From Actinomycetes bacterium (lineage in GTDB: Bacteria > Actinomycetota > Thermoleophilia > Gaiellales > Gaiellaceae), in assembly GCA_025358355.1 (NCBI GenBank), contig JANYJX010000012.1, positions 1 through 64,000 on the forward strand: a stretch of DNA of 64,000 nucleotides, given 5' to 3'. Below are positions 39,481 through 51,909 of the stretch, piece after piece. The notes beneath the pieces were generated by a model. The model saw nothing but the letters and a program-made list of their open reading frames with translations. It was not told the DNA's origin and made no database searches. A program made the translations under genes and the position numbers. The stretch's first letter is position 1, and every line of letters starts with the position of its first letter.

Positions 39481-39610
39481 GAAGGCAAGACCCTACCAGC
39501 CACCCCGGCCACTCGCAACCGAGAGGTGAGCAAAAAGCCCAGCAAAATGCCTAAAACCGCTTCGACTTGACAGCCTCCAGAGGCCTCTCTCTGTGGTACG
39601 GTCACCGCCC
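39481..39610. promoter_or_regulatory. Divergent promoter region of the two coiled-coil cell-wall enzymes
   Basis: Minus: TTGCGA-N17-TAGGGT-9nt-GTG; plus: extended -10 TGGTACGGT (TACGGT 39597-39602) 8 nt before GTG 39611. Confidence 0.5.
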
Positions 39611-40717
39611 GTGTTGAGTCCTGGGCTCACTCCAGTGGAGCGTTCCGGGCGAGATCGACGGAGCCGAACGCTGGCGCTCCTCCTCGTCGCCGCTGCAGTG
39701 TCACTTGCCATCGTCGTGTTATCGGCAGCAGCGGCCGCGCTCGGCAGCCCGAACGGCTCGACCCAGTCGCTGCAGACGCGTGGCAAGTCGCTCGCGCAAC
39801 GCGAACAGGCGGCGTTGCTTGACCTCTACGCCGCCGAGAGCCAGCTCGCACGCGCGCAAGCCGCGGTCGCGACCGTACGGGCGCGACAAGCAGCAGTCGC
39901 CGCCGAGCGGAGGTCGCTGAAGCGGCGCACAGCAATCATCCGCACGTCGCTGCGAGTGGCGCAAGCGCGCGTCGGGCAAGCACTTCGCGACCTCTATATG
40001 CAGGGCCAGCCCGACCCGATCGCAATCTTCCTCGGCGCGGAGTCGCTCGACGACGCGATCGCCTCGATCGACTCGATCACGCGGAGCACGCGACAGAACA
40101 AACGGCTGATCGCCGACATGCGGCGAACCCAGACCTCGGTGCACAGGATCGGGCTGAAGCTGGCGGCACGCAGCCGCGATCTCGCCGCTGCTAGTGCCGC
40201 CGCGGTCGCAAGCACTGCGCGGCTCCAGCAGGCAGTGTCAGAGCGCGCGGGCGTCGTGTCGTCGCTACGACGGCAGCAAGATGTCACGCGACTCGAGGTC
40301 GCTCGCCTCGAGCACCAGGCCAAGGCCGCGCAGGAGCGCTCAGCGAAGCTGACCCCCGCAACAGCACCCGCCCCCGCGCCTCCGGCTGCTCCGACGACAA
40401 CGTCCGCAACCACGACGTCATCGACACCAACGACGACACCCGCGCCGAGCGGCACGCGAACACTCGTCGTCGACGCAGTCGCGTACCACCTTCCCGGCAA
40501 GACCGCGAGCGGGCTCCCCGTGGGCGTCGGCGTGATCGCAGTCGACCCGCGAGTGATCCCGCTCGGCACACGTGTGTTTGTTCCCGGCTACGGCCCGGCG
40601 GTCGCGGCCGACGTCGGCACGGCGATCATCGGGAACATCATCGACCTCTGGATGACGACAACCGCCCAAGCCCGCGCCTGGGGTCGCCGCACCGTCACCA
40701 TCACGATCTACGGTTAA
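39611..40717 (+). CDS. Coiled-coil protein with C-terminal 3D (Asp-Asp-Asp) domain
   Basis: TRTLVVDAVAYHLPGKTASGLPVGVGVIAVDPRVIPLGTRVFVPGYGPAVAADVGTAIIGNIIDLWM; N-terminal TM and coiled coil. Confidence 0.88.
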   Translation: MLSPGLTPVERSGRDRRSRTLALLLVAAAVSLAIVVLSAAAAALGSPNGSTQSLQTRGKSLAQREQAALLDLYAAESQLARAQAAVATVRARQAAVAAERRSLKRRTAIIRTSLRVAQARVGQALRDLYMQGQPDPIAIFLGAESLDDAIASIDSITRSTRQNKRLIADMRRTQTSVHRIGLKLAARSRDLAAASAAAVASTARLQQAVSERAGVVSSLRRQQDVTRLEVARLEHQAKAAQERSAKLTPATAPAPAPPAAPTTTSATTTSSTPTTTPAPSGTRTLVVDAVAYHLPGKTASGLPVGVGVIAVDPRVIPLGTRVFVPGYGPAVAADVGTAIIGNIIDLWMTTTAQARAWGRRTVTITIYG

Positions 40718-40721
40718 GCCG

Positions 40722-41924
40722 ATGCGGTATCGGACTGCCCTCGCCTCGCTCATGGTCGCGCTCGTGTGCGCGGGCTCAGTCGGCGCCCGACCGTCAGCTG
40801 CACCCGCGCTCTCCACGCGCCTCACCCGCGCGCTCGCGAGCAAGTACGTCCCGCTCTCGCACACCGGTGCGATTGCCGTCGATCTCGAGAGCGGCGACGT
40901 CGTCTACGCGCACCTCTCCATGACCTCATTCGTGCCCGCATCGAACGAGAAGCTGCCGCTCGCGTGGGCGGCGCTCGTTCGGCTCGGCCCCGCGTATCGC
41001 TTTCACACGGAGCTGTATGGCGTCGGCACGCGACAAGGGACGACATGGGATGGCGACCTCGTGCTGAAGGGCTTCGGCGACCCGACGTTGACGAGCGCAG
41101 ACCTCGACGACCTCGCCGGTCAGGTGGCGCGCGCCGGAATCCGGGAGATCAGCGGACGCGTACGCGGCGACGAGTCGTTCTACGACCGCATTCGCGACGC
41201 CCCCGGCTGGAAGCAGGGCTTCGTCCCGATCGAGTCACCCCCGCTCTCGTCCCTCATCGTCGATCGCGCGATCGGCTGGCCTGCGCTCTCGCCACCGCTG
41301 CTTGCCGCAAAAGCTCTGACGGCCGCGCTGACCAAGGCGGGCGTCCAAGTCGAAGGTCGGCCCGGGCTCGGGTTGGCGCCCGCCGCCGCGGTGTCGCTTG
41401 CCGAAGATCGCTCCGAGACGCTCGCCAACATCGTCCGCTACATGAACCACGAGAGCGACAACTTCACCGCGGAGATGCTGCTCAAGCAGCTCGGTGCCGT
41501 GTCGGGCGCGGCCGGCTCGACCGCTGCCGGCGCACACGTGGTGGTGGCTGCCCTCGCCGAAACTGGCGTGCCGACCGCCGGCCTCGTGATCGCAGACGGC
41601 TCTGGACTGTCGTCGCTCGACCGCCTCACGCCCGCATCGATCGTCGGTGTCCTCCACGCAGCGTGGCTGAGCCAGACGCTCCGCCAGCCGTTCGTTCGGT
41701 CGCTCGCAGTCGCCTCCATGAACGGGACGATGCGACATCGCCTCCCCCAGCTCAAGGGCCTCGTTCGGGCGAAAACAGGGACGACCGACCTCGCAACCGC
41801 GCTCTCTGGACTAATCGGCAACCGCTACGCCTTCGCCGTCCTCGAGAACGGCTCCCCCGTCGCGTACTGGGCCGCACGGATCGCCCAGGATCGCTTCGTC
41901 ACACTCTTGGCCAAAGCCGGATGA
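40722..41924 (+). CDS. dacB: D-alanyl-D-alanine carboxypeptidase/endopeptidase (PBP4/S13)
   Basis: FVPASNEKLPLAWAAL (SxxK), NHESDNFTAEMLLKQLGA (SxN), VRAKTGT (KTG). Confidence 0.94.
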   Translation: MRYRTALASLMVALVCAGSVGARPSAAPALSTRLTRALASKYVPLSHTGAIAVDLESGDVVYAHLSMTSFVPASNEKLPLAWAALVRLGPAYRFHTELYGVGTRQGTTWDGDLVLKGFGDPTLTSADLDDLAGQVARAGIREISGRVRGDESFYDRIRDAPGWKQGFVPIESPPLSSLIVDRAIGWPALSPPLLAAKALTAALTKAGVQVEGRPGLGLAPAAAVSLAEDRSETLANIVRYMNHESDNFTAEMLLKQLGAVSGAAGSTAAGAHVVVAALAETGVPTAGLVIADGSGLSSLDRLTPASIVGVLHAAWLSQTLRQPFVRSLAVASMNGTMRHRLPQLKGLVRAKTGTTDLATALSGLIGNRYAFAVLENGSPVAYWAARIAQDRFVTLLAKAG

Positions 41925-42319
41925 CGCGCGAGCCCGATCTCAATGTCGTCGGCGGCGCGTTGCAGCCGTGCTCGCTCGCAGACTCGGCGGTGCCCGTCAC
42001 CGGCTTCTACCGCGACGGCTGCTGCGCGACCGGGCTTGAGGACGTCGGCAGCCACACGGTCTGCGCGATCATGACGGCCGACTTCCTCGAGTTCAGCCGT
42101 GCCGCGGGCAACGACCTCTCGACCGCTCGACCGGAGTGGGGCTTCCCCGGCTTGACTCCGGGCGATCGCTGGTGCGTGTGCGCCGAACGCTGGCTCGAGG
42201 CGTACGACGCGGGTCACGCCGCGGCCGTCGTGCTCGGCGCGACGCACGCGCGCGCGCTCGAGGTCGTCCCGATCGACGCGCTCATCGCCCACGCCGCGCA
42301 GCCCGATCCGGTCGAGTGA
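41921..42319 (+). CDS. DUF2237 family protein
   Basis: LNVVGGALQPCSLADSAVPVTGFYRDGCCATGLEDVGSHTVCAIMT...GDRWCVCAERWLEA. Confidence 0.9.
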   Translation: MTREPDLNVVGGALQPCSLADSAVPVTGFYRDGCCATGLEDVGSHTVCAIMTADFLEFSRAAGNDLSTARPEWGFPGLTPGDRWCVCAERWLEAYDAGHAAAVVLGATHARALEVVPIDALIAHAAQPDPVE

Positions 42320-43500
42320 GCGACCCGCAACGATCGCGCTTGGGCGGCTTGATCCCGCACAGTGTCGACGCGCGGCGCATCTTCGCCGTCCAGGCGTTGC
42401 GGGCGTTCGCGTACGGGCTCGGGAGCGTCCTTGTTGGATACACGCTCGCCCGCCGCGGGCTGTCTGGCGCGGCCGTTGGCGCCATCGTCGCGTCGCTTGG
42501 CGCCGGTATCGCGCTCGCATCGGTGGTGATCGCACGCTACGGCGACCGCATCGGGCGGCGGCGCACGTACGCGACCCTGCTCATCTTGATGGCCGCATCC
42601 GGGACAGTCTTTGCGCTCTCGAGCTGGGTGCCCGCACTGCTGCTCGCGGCCCTGACCGGGAGCGTCTCGGCGGATGTCGTCGAATCCGGCCCGTTCACCT
42701 CGCTGGAGCAGGCGATGCTGCCGCGCACCGCAGGCGACACACCGCCGGCGCGGCTGTTCGCGACCTACAACACCGTCGCGACGATCACCGGCTCGCTCGG
42801 CGCGCTTGCCGCAGCAGGCACAGGCTCGGCGCACTGGCTGCTCGCGTACCCGGTTGCCGCCGGGCTGGCGCTCCCTTTTGCGCTCGGACTCTCGCCGGCG
42901 GTCGAGGAGCCAGCCGTTGCGAAGGCCCGCGGCCAGCTCAATCGCTCGCGCTCGGTCGTGCGCCAGCTCGCGGCCTTGTTCGCACTCGACAGCTTCGGCG
43001 GCGGCTTCGTCCCGCAGACGTTCATCGCGTATCTCCTAGTGCGAAAGTTCCAGGCGTCGCACGAGAGCATCGGCGTCCTCTTCTTCGGCGTCGGGGTCCT
43101 GCAAGCGATCTCGTTCCAGCTCGCTGGACGCCTGGCCGGCTGCATCGGCCTCGTGCGGACAATGGTCTTCTCGCATCTGCCATCGAACGTTCTGCTCGCC
43201 GGAGTCGCCTTCGCACCGAATCTCACCGTCGCGATCGTCCTGCTGCTCCTGCGGCATTTGCTGTCGCAGATGGACGTCCCAGTGCGGCAGGCGCTCGTGA
43301 TCACCGTCGTCGAGCCGGACGAGCGAACCGCGGCCGCCGGCTACACCAACGCGACACGCTACGTCGCGCGACCGATCGGATCACTCGTCGCAGGCGCCGT
43401 CTCGGGAGGCTCGCTCGGCGCACCGTTCGCGATCGCCGGCGTGATCAAGAGCGTGTACGACCTGGCGTTCTACGGGCTCTTCCGCCGTCGCCTGCCCTGA
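42316..43500 (+). CDS. MFS transporter
   Basis: TM pattern; RYGDRIGRRRTYATLLILMA; GTG start overlapping the upstream stop. Confidence 0.87.
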   Translation: MSDPQRSRLGGLIPHSVDARRIFAVQALRAFAYGLGSVLVGYTLARRGLSGAAVGAIVASLGAGIALASVVIARYGDRIGRRRTYATLLILMAASGTVFALSSWVPALLLAALTGSVSADVVESGPFTSLEQAMLPRTAGDTPPARLFATYNTVATITGSLGALAAAGTGSAHWLLAYPVAAGLALPFALGLSPAVEEPAVAKARGQLNRSRSVVRQLAALFALDSFGGGFVPQTFIAYLLVRKFQASHESIGVLFFGVGVLQAISFQLAGRLAGCIGLVRTMVFSHLPSNVLLAGVAFAPNLTVAIVLLLLRHLLSQMDVPVRQALVITVVEPDERTAAAGYTNATRYVARPIGSLVAGAVSGGSLGAPFAIAGVIKSVYDLAFYGLFRRRLP

Positions 43501-43506
43501 CCTCGA

Positions 43507-43938
43507 CTACATCGCGTCATCCGGCCCCGGATCGCCACCTTCAGCTCGGATACGTAGTCGTTCGAGGTATCGCTCCCAACCCTGTCGATGGAGCTCGGCG
43601 ACGGGAGGCACCACGAGCCGGGCGTGGGTAAGGCGAACCAGCGTGCCCACGCCGTCTGGTTCGAGCTCGACGATGACGGTGGTCGAGCCAGGTGGCAAGG
43701 GTGAGTCGTCACCCTCGAAGCCCCAGGTAAAGACGACCTTCTGCTCAGGGACGATCTCGACGAAATGCCCGGATGCGACCTGGGCACCGGGCATACGAAC
43801 GCGGAACGCGCCACCCGGTCTCGGATCGATCTCGCCATCGACCCCCTACCATGATGTCCAGCGCTCGATGTCGGCGAAGAACGAAAAGACGGTTGCAGGC
43901 GAAGCGGCGATCAGGCGGGTGACAACGACTTCGCTCAC
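43507..43938 (-). pseudogene. SRPBCC/AHSA1-type protein interrupted by in-frame TAG
   Basis: VSEVVVTRLIAASPATVFSFFADIERWTSW-TAG(43846-43848)-GVDGEIDPRPGGAFRVRMPGAQVASGHFVEIVPEQKVVFTWGFEGDDSPLPPGSTTVIVEL. Confidence 0.8.
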
Positions 43939-44234
43939 CGCTTCTCGGCCTCCTCGGCAACTCGTGCGAGCCGGTCGAGCTCGTTCGCCCAGAACGCTTC
44001 GAGGAACTGCGCGAGCTGTCCGAGCTGCTCGTGATCGGCTCGGTAGAGCCGCCGCTTGCCGTCGCGCCGTACCTGTACGAAGCCGGCGTCTTTCAGCAAC
44101 GACAGGTGCTGCGAGACACCGGCGTAGCTGAGATCGAGCTTGTCGACAATCTCGCCGACGGGTAGCTCATCGCGCCACACGAGCTGGAGAATCTCCTGCC
44201 GGCGAGGCTCAGCGACGAGCTGCAACACGTCCAC
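43935..44234 (-). CDS. ArsR family HTH regulator
   Basis: LVAEPRRQEILQLVWRDELPVGEIVDKLDLSYAGVSQHLSLLKDAGFVQVRRDGKRRLYRAD. Confidence 0.93.
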   Translation of the reverse strand: MDVLQLVAEPRRQEILQLVWRDELPVGEIVDKLDLSYAGVSQHLSLLKDAGFVQVRRDGKRRLYRADHEQLGQLAQFLEAFWANELDRLARVAEEAEKR

Positions 44235-44240
44235 GGCTTC

Positions 44241-44275
44241 ATTTTAGCAGCGGACGAAATATCTGTTACGTTTCG
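44241..44275. promoter_or_regulatory. Divergent ArsR/SRPBCC promoter-operator region
   Basis: Plus TTAGCA-N17-TACGTT; minus -10 TAAAAT 6 nt before GTG; CGAAA-N11-TTTCG inverted repeat. Confidence 0.45.
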
Positions 44276-44302
44276 CTTCCCCCTGAAATGAAGGAGGAGG
44301 CC

Positions 44303-44718
44303 ATGACCGACGTAGTGTTTCGCTTCGACATCGACGCACCGCTCGAGACCGTGCTCCAAGCCCTGAAGACGAGGGACGGGATCAAGGGATTCTGGACGAG
44401 CAGCGCCAACGTCCCGGCCGAGGTTGGGAGAATGCTCGAACTCGGCTTTGCCGCCGCTCCCGCTCCGTTCGACCTCCGCCTCGAGCAGTCCGACGAGCGA
44501 ACCGTCGTCTGGCGTACCGAGACGTTCCCGCCGCACTGGATCGGCTCGACGATCCGCTGGGATGTCGAACCGCGAGCGGCCGGCTCCACTGTCGGCTTCT
44601 ACCATGCCGGCCTCAAAAACGCCGAAGACGCCGGCCACGCCGCCTACACCTGGGGCCAGATCATGGTCCGGCTTAAGGAGTACGCTGAAACCGGCGTCGC
44701 GAACCCGGTCTTCACCTA

Positions 44719-44719
<1 letters not shown>
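44303..44719 (+). CDS. SRPBCC domain protein
   Basis: [51 protein letters not shown]. Confidence 0.85.
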
Positions 44720-47805
<3,086 letters not shown>

Positions 47806-47830
47806 AGGCCGATGGTAGCCAGCTGGTCGC

Positions 47831-48547
47831 TCAGTATTCGACGTGCTCGAGCGAGAGGCCAAACGGTGGGGCCGTCATCCCCGCATCCGACCGCGCGGCA
47901 CCATCGAGCAGCTCCGCCAACCCGTCGTCACCGCGCTCGAGCATCGTCCCGACAAGCGTGCGAACCATGTGTCGAAGAAACGAGTCGGCCGTGACCGTGA
48001 AATGCAGGTGATCGCCGCGGCGCTCCCACTGCGCGGACGATACCCGCCGGGCGAAGACGTGGTGCTCCGTCTCGGTAGGAGTAAACGCCCGAAAGTCGTG
48101 CTCGCCGACCACGAGCGCCGCCGCCGCGACGAGCCGATCGAGATCCAGCGACCACGGCCACCACAGCGCCCGCCGAGCTTCGAGCGCCGACCGCTCACGA
48201 CGGTTCAGGACGACGTAGCGGTACGAACGAGATCGGGCCGAGTAGCGCGCGTGGAAGTCGTCTGGCGCCGACGCCGCCGAGAGCACCGCGATGTCGGCAG
48301 GCAGCACCGTGTTAAGCGCCTCCGCCATGCGCTCCAAGGGCGGCCCACCTTCGACCGTGACGGAGCAGACCTGTCCCGAGGCATGCACGCCGGTATCTGT
48401 CCTCCCGGCCGCTGCAAGCTTGCTCCAGCGCGGAAACAGCGCATCGCACGCCTCGCCAACGGCGCCTTCGATCGTGCGCAGCCCCGGCTGGCGCGCCCAC
48501 CCCTTGAAGCCGGTCCCGTCGTACTCGATGTTCAGCCGCAGCCTCAC
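47831..48547 (-). CDS. truA: tRNA pseudouridine(38-40) synthase TruA
   Basis: IEYDGTGFKGWARQPGLRTIEGAV; AGRTDTGVHASGQV; SFLRHMVRTLVGTM. Confidence 0.96.
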   Translation of the reverse strand: MRLRLNIEYDGTGFKGWARQPGLRTIEGAVGEACDALFPRWSKLAAAGRTDTGVHASGQVCSVTVEGGPPLERMAEALNTVLPADIAVLSAASAPDDFHARYSARSRSYRYVVLNRRERSALEARRALWWPWSLDLDRLVAAAALVVGEHDFRAFTPTETEHHVFARRVSSAQWERRGDHLHFTVTADSFLRHMVRTLVGTMLERGDDGLAELLDGAARSDAGMTAPPFGLSLEHVEY

Positions 48548-48565
48548 GAGGTAACCCTAGAACGA

Positions 48566-48585
48566 GAAAGGCGCCTCTCGGCGCC
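48566..48585 (-). terminator. Hairpin terminator downstream of rplQ
   Basis: Minus-strand GGCGCC GAGA GGCGCC TTTCT. Confidence 0.5.
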
Positions 48586-48595
48586 CTCCTGCAAC

Positions 48596-48976
48596 CTATC
48601 CCGCGACGGGTGCGGCCGGATCGTGGTCGACCAGCTCGAGGTAGACCATATCGGCGGCGTCACCGAGCCTCGGGCCGAGCTTGATGATCCGAGTGTAGCC
48701 ACCGGGGCGATCGGCGAACCGCGGCGCGACCTCGGCGAACAGGTGATGCACGACATCGTTCGTCCGTAGAGCCGCGAGCGCCTGCCGACGCGCGTGCAGG
48801 TCGCCTCGCTTGCCGAGAGTGATCAGCTTCTCGGCGTACGGCTTGACCGCCTTGGCCTTAGCCTCGGTCGTCCGAATCCGCCCGTGCGTGAACAGCGCAC
48901 CCGCAAGGTTCGAGTAGAGCGCCTTGCGGTGCGCCGAATCGCGGCCAAGCTTCTTTCCGGATTTCCCGTGCCTCAC
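48596..48976 (-). CDS. rplQ: 50S ribosomal protein L17
   Basis: [56 protein letters not shown]. Confidence 0.97.
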   Translation of the reverse strand: MRHGKSGKKLGRDSAHRKALYSNLAGALFTHGRIRTTEAKAKAVKPYAEKLITLGKRGDLHARRQALAALRTNDVVHHLFAEVAPRFADRPGGYTRIIKLGPRLGDAADMVYLELVDHDPAAPVAG

Positions 48977-48983
48977 AATGTCC

Positions 48984-49958
48984 TCACTGGGGCAGATCCT
49001 CGCCCTTGAGCGTGAGACCGTGCGCAGCGAGCGTCTCGCGAACCTCTTCGACCGACTTGCGACCGAAGTTCGGAATCGCGGCGAGCTCGGCCTCGGACTT
49101 CGAGGTGAGGTCACCGATCGTCTCGATGCCGACGCGCTTGAGGCAGTTGTATGAGCGGACGCCGAGCTCGAGCTCCTCGATCGGGAAGTTCTCCATCCCA
49201 TGCGAGACCGTCGACTCGGACGCCATCTCGGCAGTCATTTCGCCGTAACCCGGGATCGAATCGAGATCGGTGAAGATCGCGAGCTGGCTGATCAGGATGC
49301 GCGCGGCCTCGGAGATCGCGTCCTTCGGATCGATCGAGCCGTCCGTCGTGACGTCAAGACGGAGCTTGTCGAAGTCGGTGCGCTGACCGACGCGCGCCGA
49401 TTCGACCTCATACGCGACGCGACGTACCGGCGAGAAGATCGAGTCGATCGGAATCACACCGATCGAAGTCTCCGGGCCACGGTTCAACTCGGCGGGCGTG
49501 TAACCGCGCCCGCGGCCGATCGTCAGCGAGATCTCGAGCTTGCCCTTGTCGGCGAGGTGCGCGATCTCGAGCTCCGGGTTCAGGATCTCGAGGTCGGCTG
49601 GCGCCTCGATGTCGGCGGCAGTGACGACGCCGGGACCCTTCTTCGCGATGTGTACCTCGATCTCGGGCGACTCGCCATGCAGCCGGCAGATCAGGTTCTT
49701 CAGGTTCAGGATGATGTCGGTGACGTCCTCCCGAACACCCGGGAGCGTCGTGAACTCGTGCGCAACGCCTTCGATCTTGACGGCGGTGACTGCCGCACCC
49801 TCGAGGGAGGAGAGCAGCACGCGGCGCAGCGAGTTGCCGAACGTATAGCCGAAGCCGCGGTCGAGCGGCTCGATCTCGAACACACCACGATGCTCATCGC
49901 TCTCTTCGGCGACGATCCGCGGCACTTGGAAGTCCATCAAGCTGGAACGGGTAGACAA
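48984..49958 (-). CDS. rpoA: RNA polymerase alpha subunit
   Basis: [61 protein letters not shown]; alpha-[25 protein letters not shown]. Confidence 0.98.
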   Translation of the reverse strand: MSTRSSLMDFQVPRIVAEESDEHRGVFEIEPLDRGFGYTFGNSLRRVLLSSLEGAAVTAVKIEGVAHEFTTLPGVREDVTDIILNLKNLICRLHGESPEIEVHIAKKGPGVVTAADIEAPADLEILNPELEIAHLADKGKLEISLTIGRGRGYTPAELNRGPETSIGVIPIDSIFSPVRRVAYEVESARVGQRTDFDKLRLDVTTDGSIDPKDAISEAARILISQLAIFTDLDSIPGYGEMTAEMASESTVSHGMENFPIEELELGVRSYNCLKRVGIETIGDLTSKSEAELAAIPNFGRKSVEEVRETLAAHGLTLKGEDLPQ

Positions 49959-50022
49959 TGCGATCCTTTCTCGATCTTCAGAAGCTGAGCCGAAGCTCGC
50001 CTTTACTTACTGTGGAGCCCGA

Positions 50023-50643
50023 CTACTTGCTGTAGAGCTCGACGATGAGTGATTCCTGCACGGGTGTGTCGATCTCGGCCCGCTCCGGCCACTTCAGCAC
50101 GGTGCCGGAGAGGCCCTCGTGGTCGGCCTGGAGCCACGGCGCGACGGAGGCGGTGAGGTCGGTGGCGTCGCGAACAAGCGACTCGACGGGGCTACCCGCA
50201 CGAAGCGCGACCACGAAGCCGGGGCGCACACCGAAGCTCGGGATGTTGACCCGGCGGCCGTTGACGTTGAAGTGGCCGTGGCGAACAAGCTGACGCGCCT
50301 GGGCGCGCGAGCCTGCGAAACCGAGCCGGTACACGACATTGTCGAGCCGCGTCTCGAGGAGACGCAGCAGGTTCTCGCCGGTCGAGCCGACGCCCCGTGA
50401 GGCCCGTTCGAACGTGGTGCGGAACTGCTTCTCGAGCAGACCGTACGTGCGACGCGCCTTCTGCTTCTCGCGCAGCTGGAGTAGGTACTCGCTCTGCTTG
50501 ATCCGGCCGCGGCCGTGCTCGCCGGGCGGATACGCACGCCGCTCGATCGCGCACTTCTCGGTCAGGCAGCGCTCGCCCTTGAGAAAGAGCTTGACGCCCT
50601 CCCGGCGGCACATGCGGCACTTAGGGCCGAGGTCACGAGCCAT
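50023..50643 (-). CDS. rpsD: 30S ribosomal protein S4
   Basis: [67 protein letters not shown]. Confidence 0.97.
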   Translation of the reverse strand: MARDLGPKCRMCRREGVKLFLKGERCLTEKCAIERRAYPPGEHGRGRIKQSEYLLQLREKQKARRTYGLLEKQFRTTFERASRGVGSTGENLLRLLETRLDNVVYRLGFAGSRAQARQLVRHGHFNVNGRRVNIPSFGVRPGFVVALRAGSPVESLVRDATDLTASVAPWLQADHEGLSGTVLKWPERAEIDTPVQESLIVELYSK

Positions 50644-51050
50644 TAGACGCGCCTCCGCTTCTTCTGCCGTACACCGTTGTGCGCCTGCGGGCTTACGTCG
50701 CGCACACCGAGGATCTCGAGCCCGGCGGCCTGGAGCGAGCGGATCGCCGTCTCGCGGCCGGAGCCCGGGCCTTTCACGAACACTTCGACCTTCTGCAAGC
50801 CGTGCTCCATTCCTTTGCGCGCGCAGTTGTCGGCGGTCACCTGGGCGGCGAACGGGGTCGACTTGCGCGAGCCCTTGAACCCGGCCGAGCCGGCGGACTC
50901 CCACGCGATCACGTTGCCGTCCGTATCGGTGAGCGACACGATCGTGTTGTTGAACGATGTCTTGATGTGCGCCTGGCCGATCGCGACGTTCTTGCGCACG
51001 CGCCGGCGGGTGCGACCTCGAGTGGCCGCGGCTTTGCGAGGAGGTGCCAT
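50643..51050 (-). CDS. rpsK: 30S ribosomal protein S11
   Basis: [44 protein letters not shown]. Confidence 0.98.
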   Translation of the reverse strand: MAPPRKAAATRGRTRRRVRKNVAIGQAHIKTSFNNTIVSLTDTDGNVIAWESAGSAGFKGSRKSTPFAAQVTADNCARKGMEHGLQKVEVFVKGPGSGRETAIRSLQAAGLEILGVRDVSPQAHNGVRQKKRRRV

Positions 51051-51422
51051 CTACTTGCCTTTCTTCCCGCGGCCGACAGTCTTCTTCGGGCCCTTGCGCG
51101 TCCGGGCGTTCGTCTTCGTCCTTTGACCGTTCACCGGCAGGCCGCGCCTATGTCGCAGGCCTCGATAGCAACCGATCTCGGAGAGGCGCTTGATCGCCTG
51201 CGAGCGCTCCCGGCGCAGATCGCCTTCGACCTCGAGCGTGTCGATCATCGTCCGGAGCTTCGTTACTTCCTCGTCGGTGAGGTCGCGAATCTTCTCGTTC
51301 GGATCGAGGCCGAGGTTCTTGCAGATCTTCTGTGCGGTCGACTGGCCGATCCCGTAGATGTACGTGAGACCGATTTCGAGCCGCTTCTGATTCGGGAGAT
51401 TGACGCCCGCGATACGTGCCAT
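51051..51422 (-). CDS. rpsM: 30S ribosomal protein S13
   Basis: [65 protein letters not shown]-like end. Confidence 0.97.
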   Translation of the reverse strand: MARIAGVNLPNQKRLEIGLTYIYGIGQSTAQKICKNLGLDPNEKIRDLTDEEVTKLRTMIDTLEVEGDLRRERSQAIKRLSEIGCYRGLRHRRGLPVNGQRTKTNARTRKGPKKTVGRGKKGK

Positions 51423-51429
51423 CTAGTGC

Positions 51430-51543
51430 TTATCCCTGCCTTTGCTTGTGCCGAGGGTTGGTACAGATGACCATCGTGCGACCGTGCCGTTTGATCACGC
51501 GGCACCGCTCACACATCGGCTTGACTGAAGGGCGAACTTTCAT
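51430..51543 (-). CDS. rpmJ: 50S ribosomal protein L36 (zinc-type)
   Basis: [37 protein letters not shown], read manually; below ORF-track cutoff. Confidence 0.96.
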   Translation of the reverse strand: MKVRPSVKPMCERCRVIKRHGRTMVICTNPRHKQRQG

Positions 51544-51555
51544 CGATTCCCTTTA

Positions 51556-51591
51556 TGTTCGGGCTAATTGAGGTGTTCGGGCTACTTGAGG
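51556..51591. repeat. 18-bp tandem duplication (17/18 identical) spanning the infA stop
   Basis: TGTTCGGGCTAATTGAGG TGTTCGGGCTACTTGAGG. Confidence 0.9.
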
Positions 51592-51818
51592 CGGAACGTG
51601 ATGCGGCCGCGCGTCAGGTCGTAAGGAGAGAGCTCGACTTTGACTCGATCGCCGGGGAGGATGCGAATGTAGTGCTTGCGCATTTTCCCGGAGATGGTCG
51701 CGAGGACGTCGTGCCCGCCGTCAACCTGCACGCGGAACATGGTGCTCGGTAGCGCCTCGACGACCTCGCCTTCGACCTCGATCTTCTCTTCCTTGACGGC
51801 CAACTTTCCCTCGCGCAA
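51582..51818 (-). CDS. infA: Translation initiation factor IF-1
   Basis: [68 protein letters not shown]; true start may be slightly downstream. Confidence 0.96.
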   Translation of the reverse strand: MREGKLAVKEEKIEVEGEVVEALPSTMFRVQVDGGHDVLATISGKMRKHYIRILPGDRVKVELSPYDLTRGRITFRLK

Positions 51819-51909
51819 CTCCTACGGTGATCGCATGGACAGAGGTGAAAACGCGTGCGACTTCGGCAAAACAGCCCGTGGCAGCCAAAACAGCCGCTCC
51901 GCGGGGTGC

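Noticed and set aside
39481-39610. ydaO-type c-di-AMP riboswitch upstream of the NlpC/P60 gene
   Set aside because: The gap is only about 130 bp, shared by two divergent promoters, and the NlpC start sits about 9 nt after the -10, leaving no room for a riboswitch.
33794-43938. UAG reassigned as a sense codon
   Set aside because: TAG is the terminal stop of clearly intact genes here (ferredoxin, eno, secY, infA, rpmC), so global recoding is not supported; the two in-frame UAGs are treated as local lesions or leaky stops.
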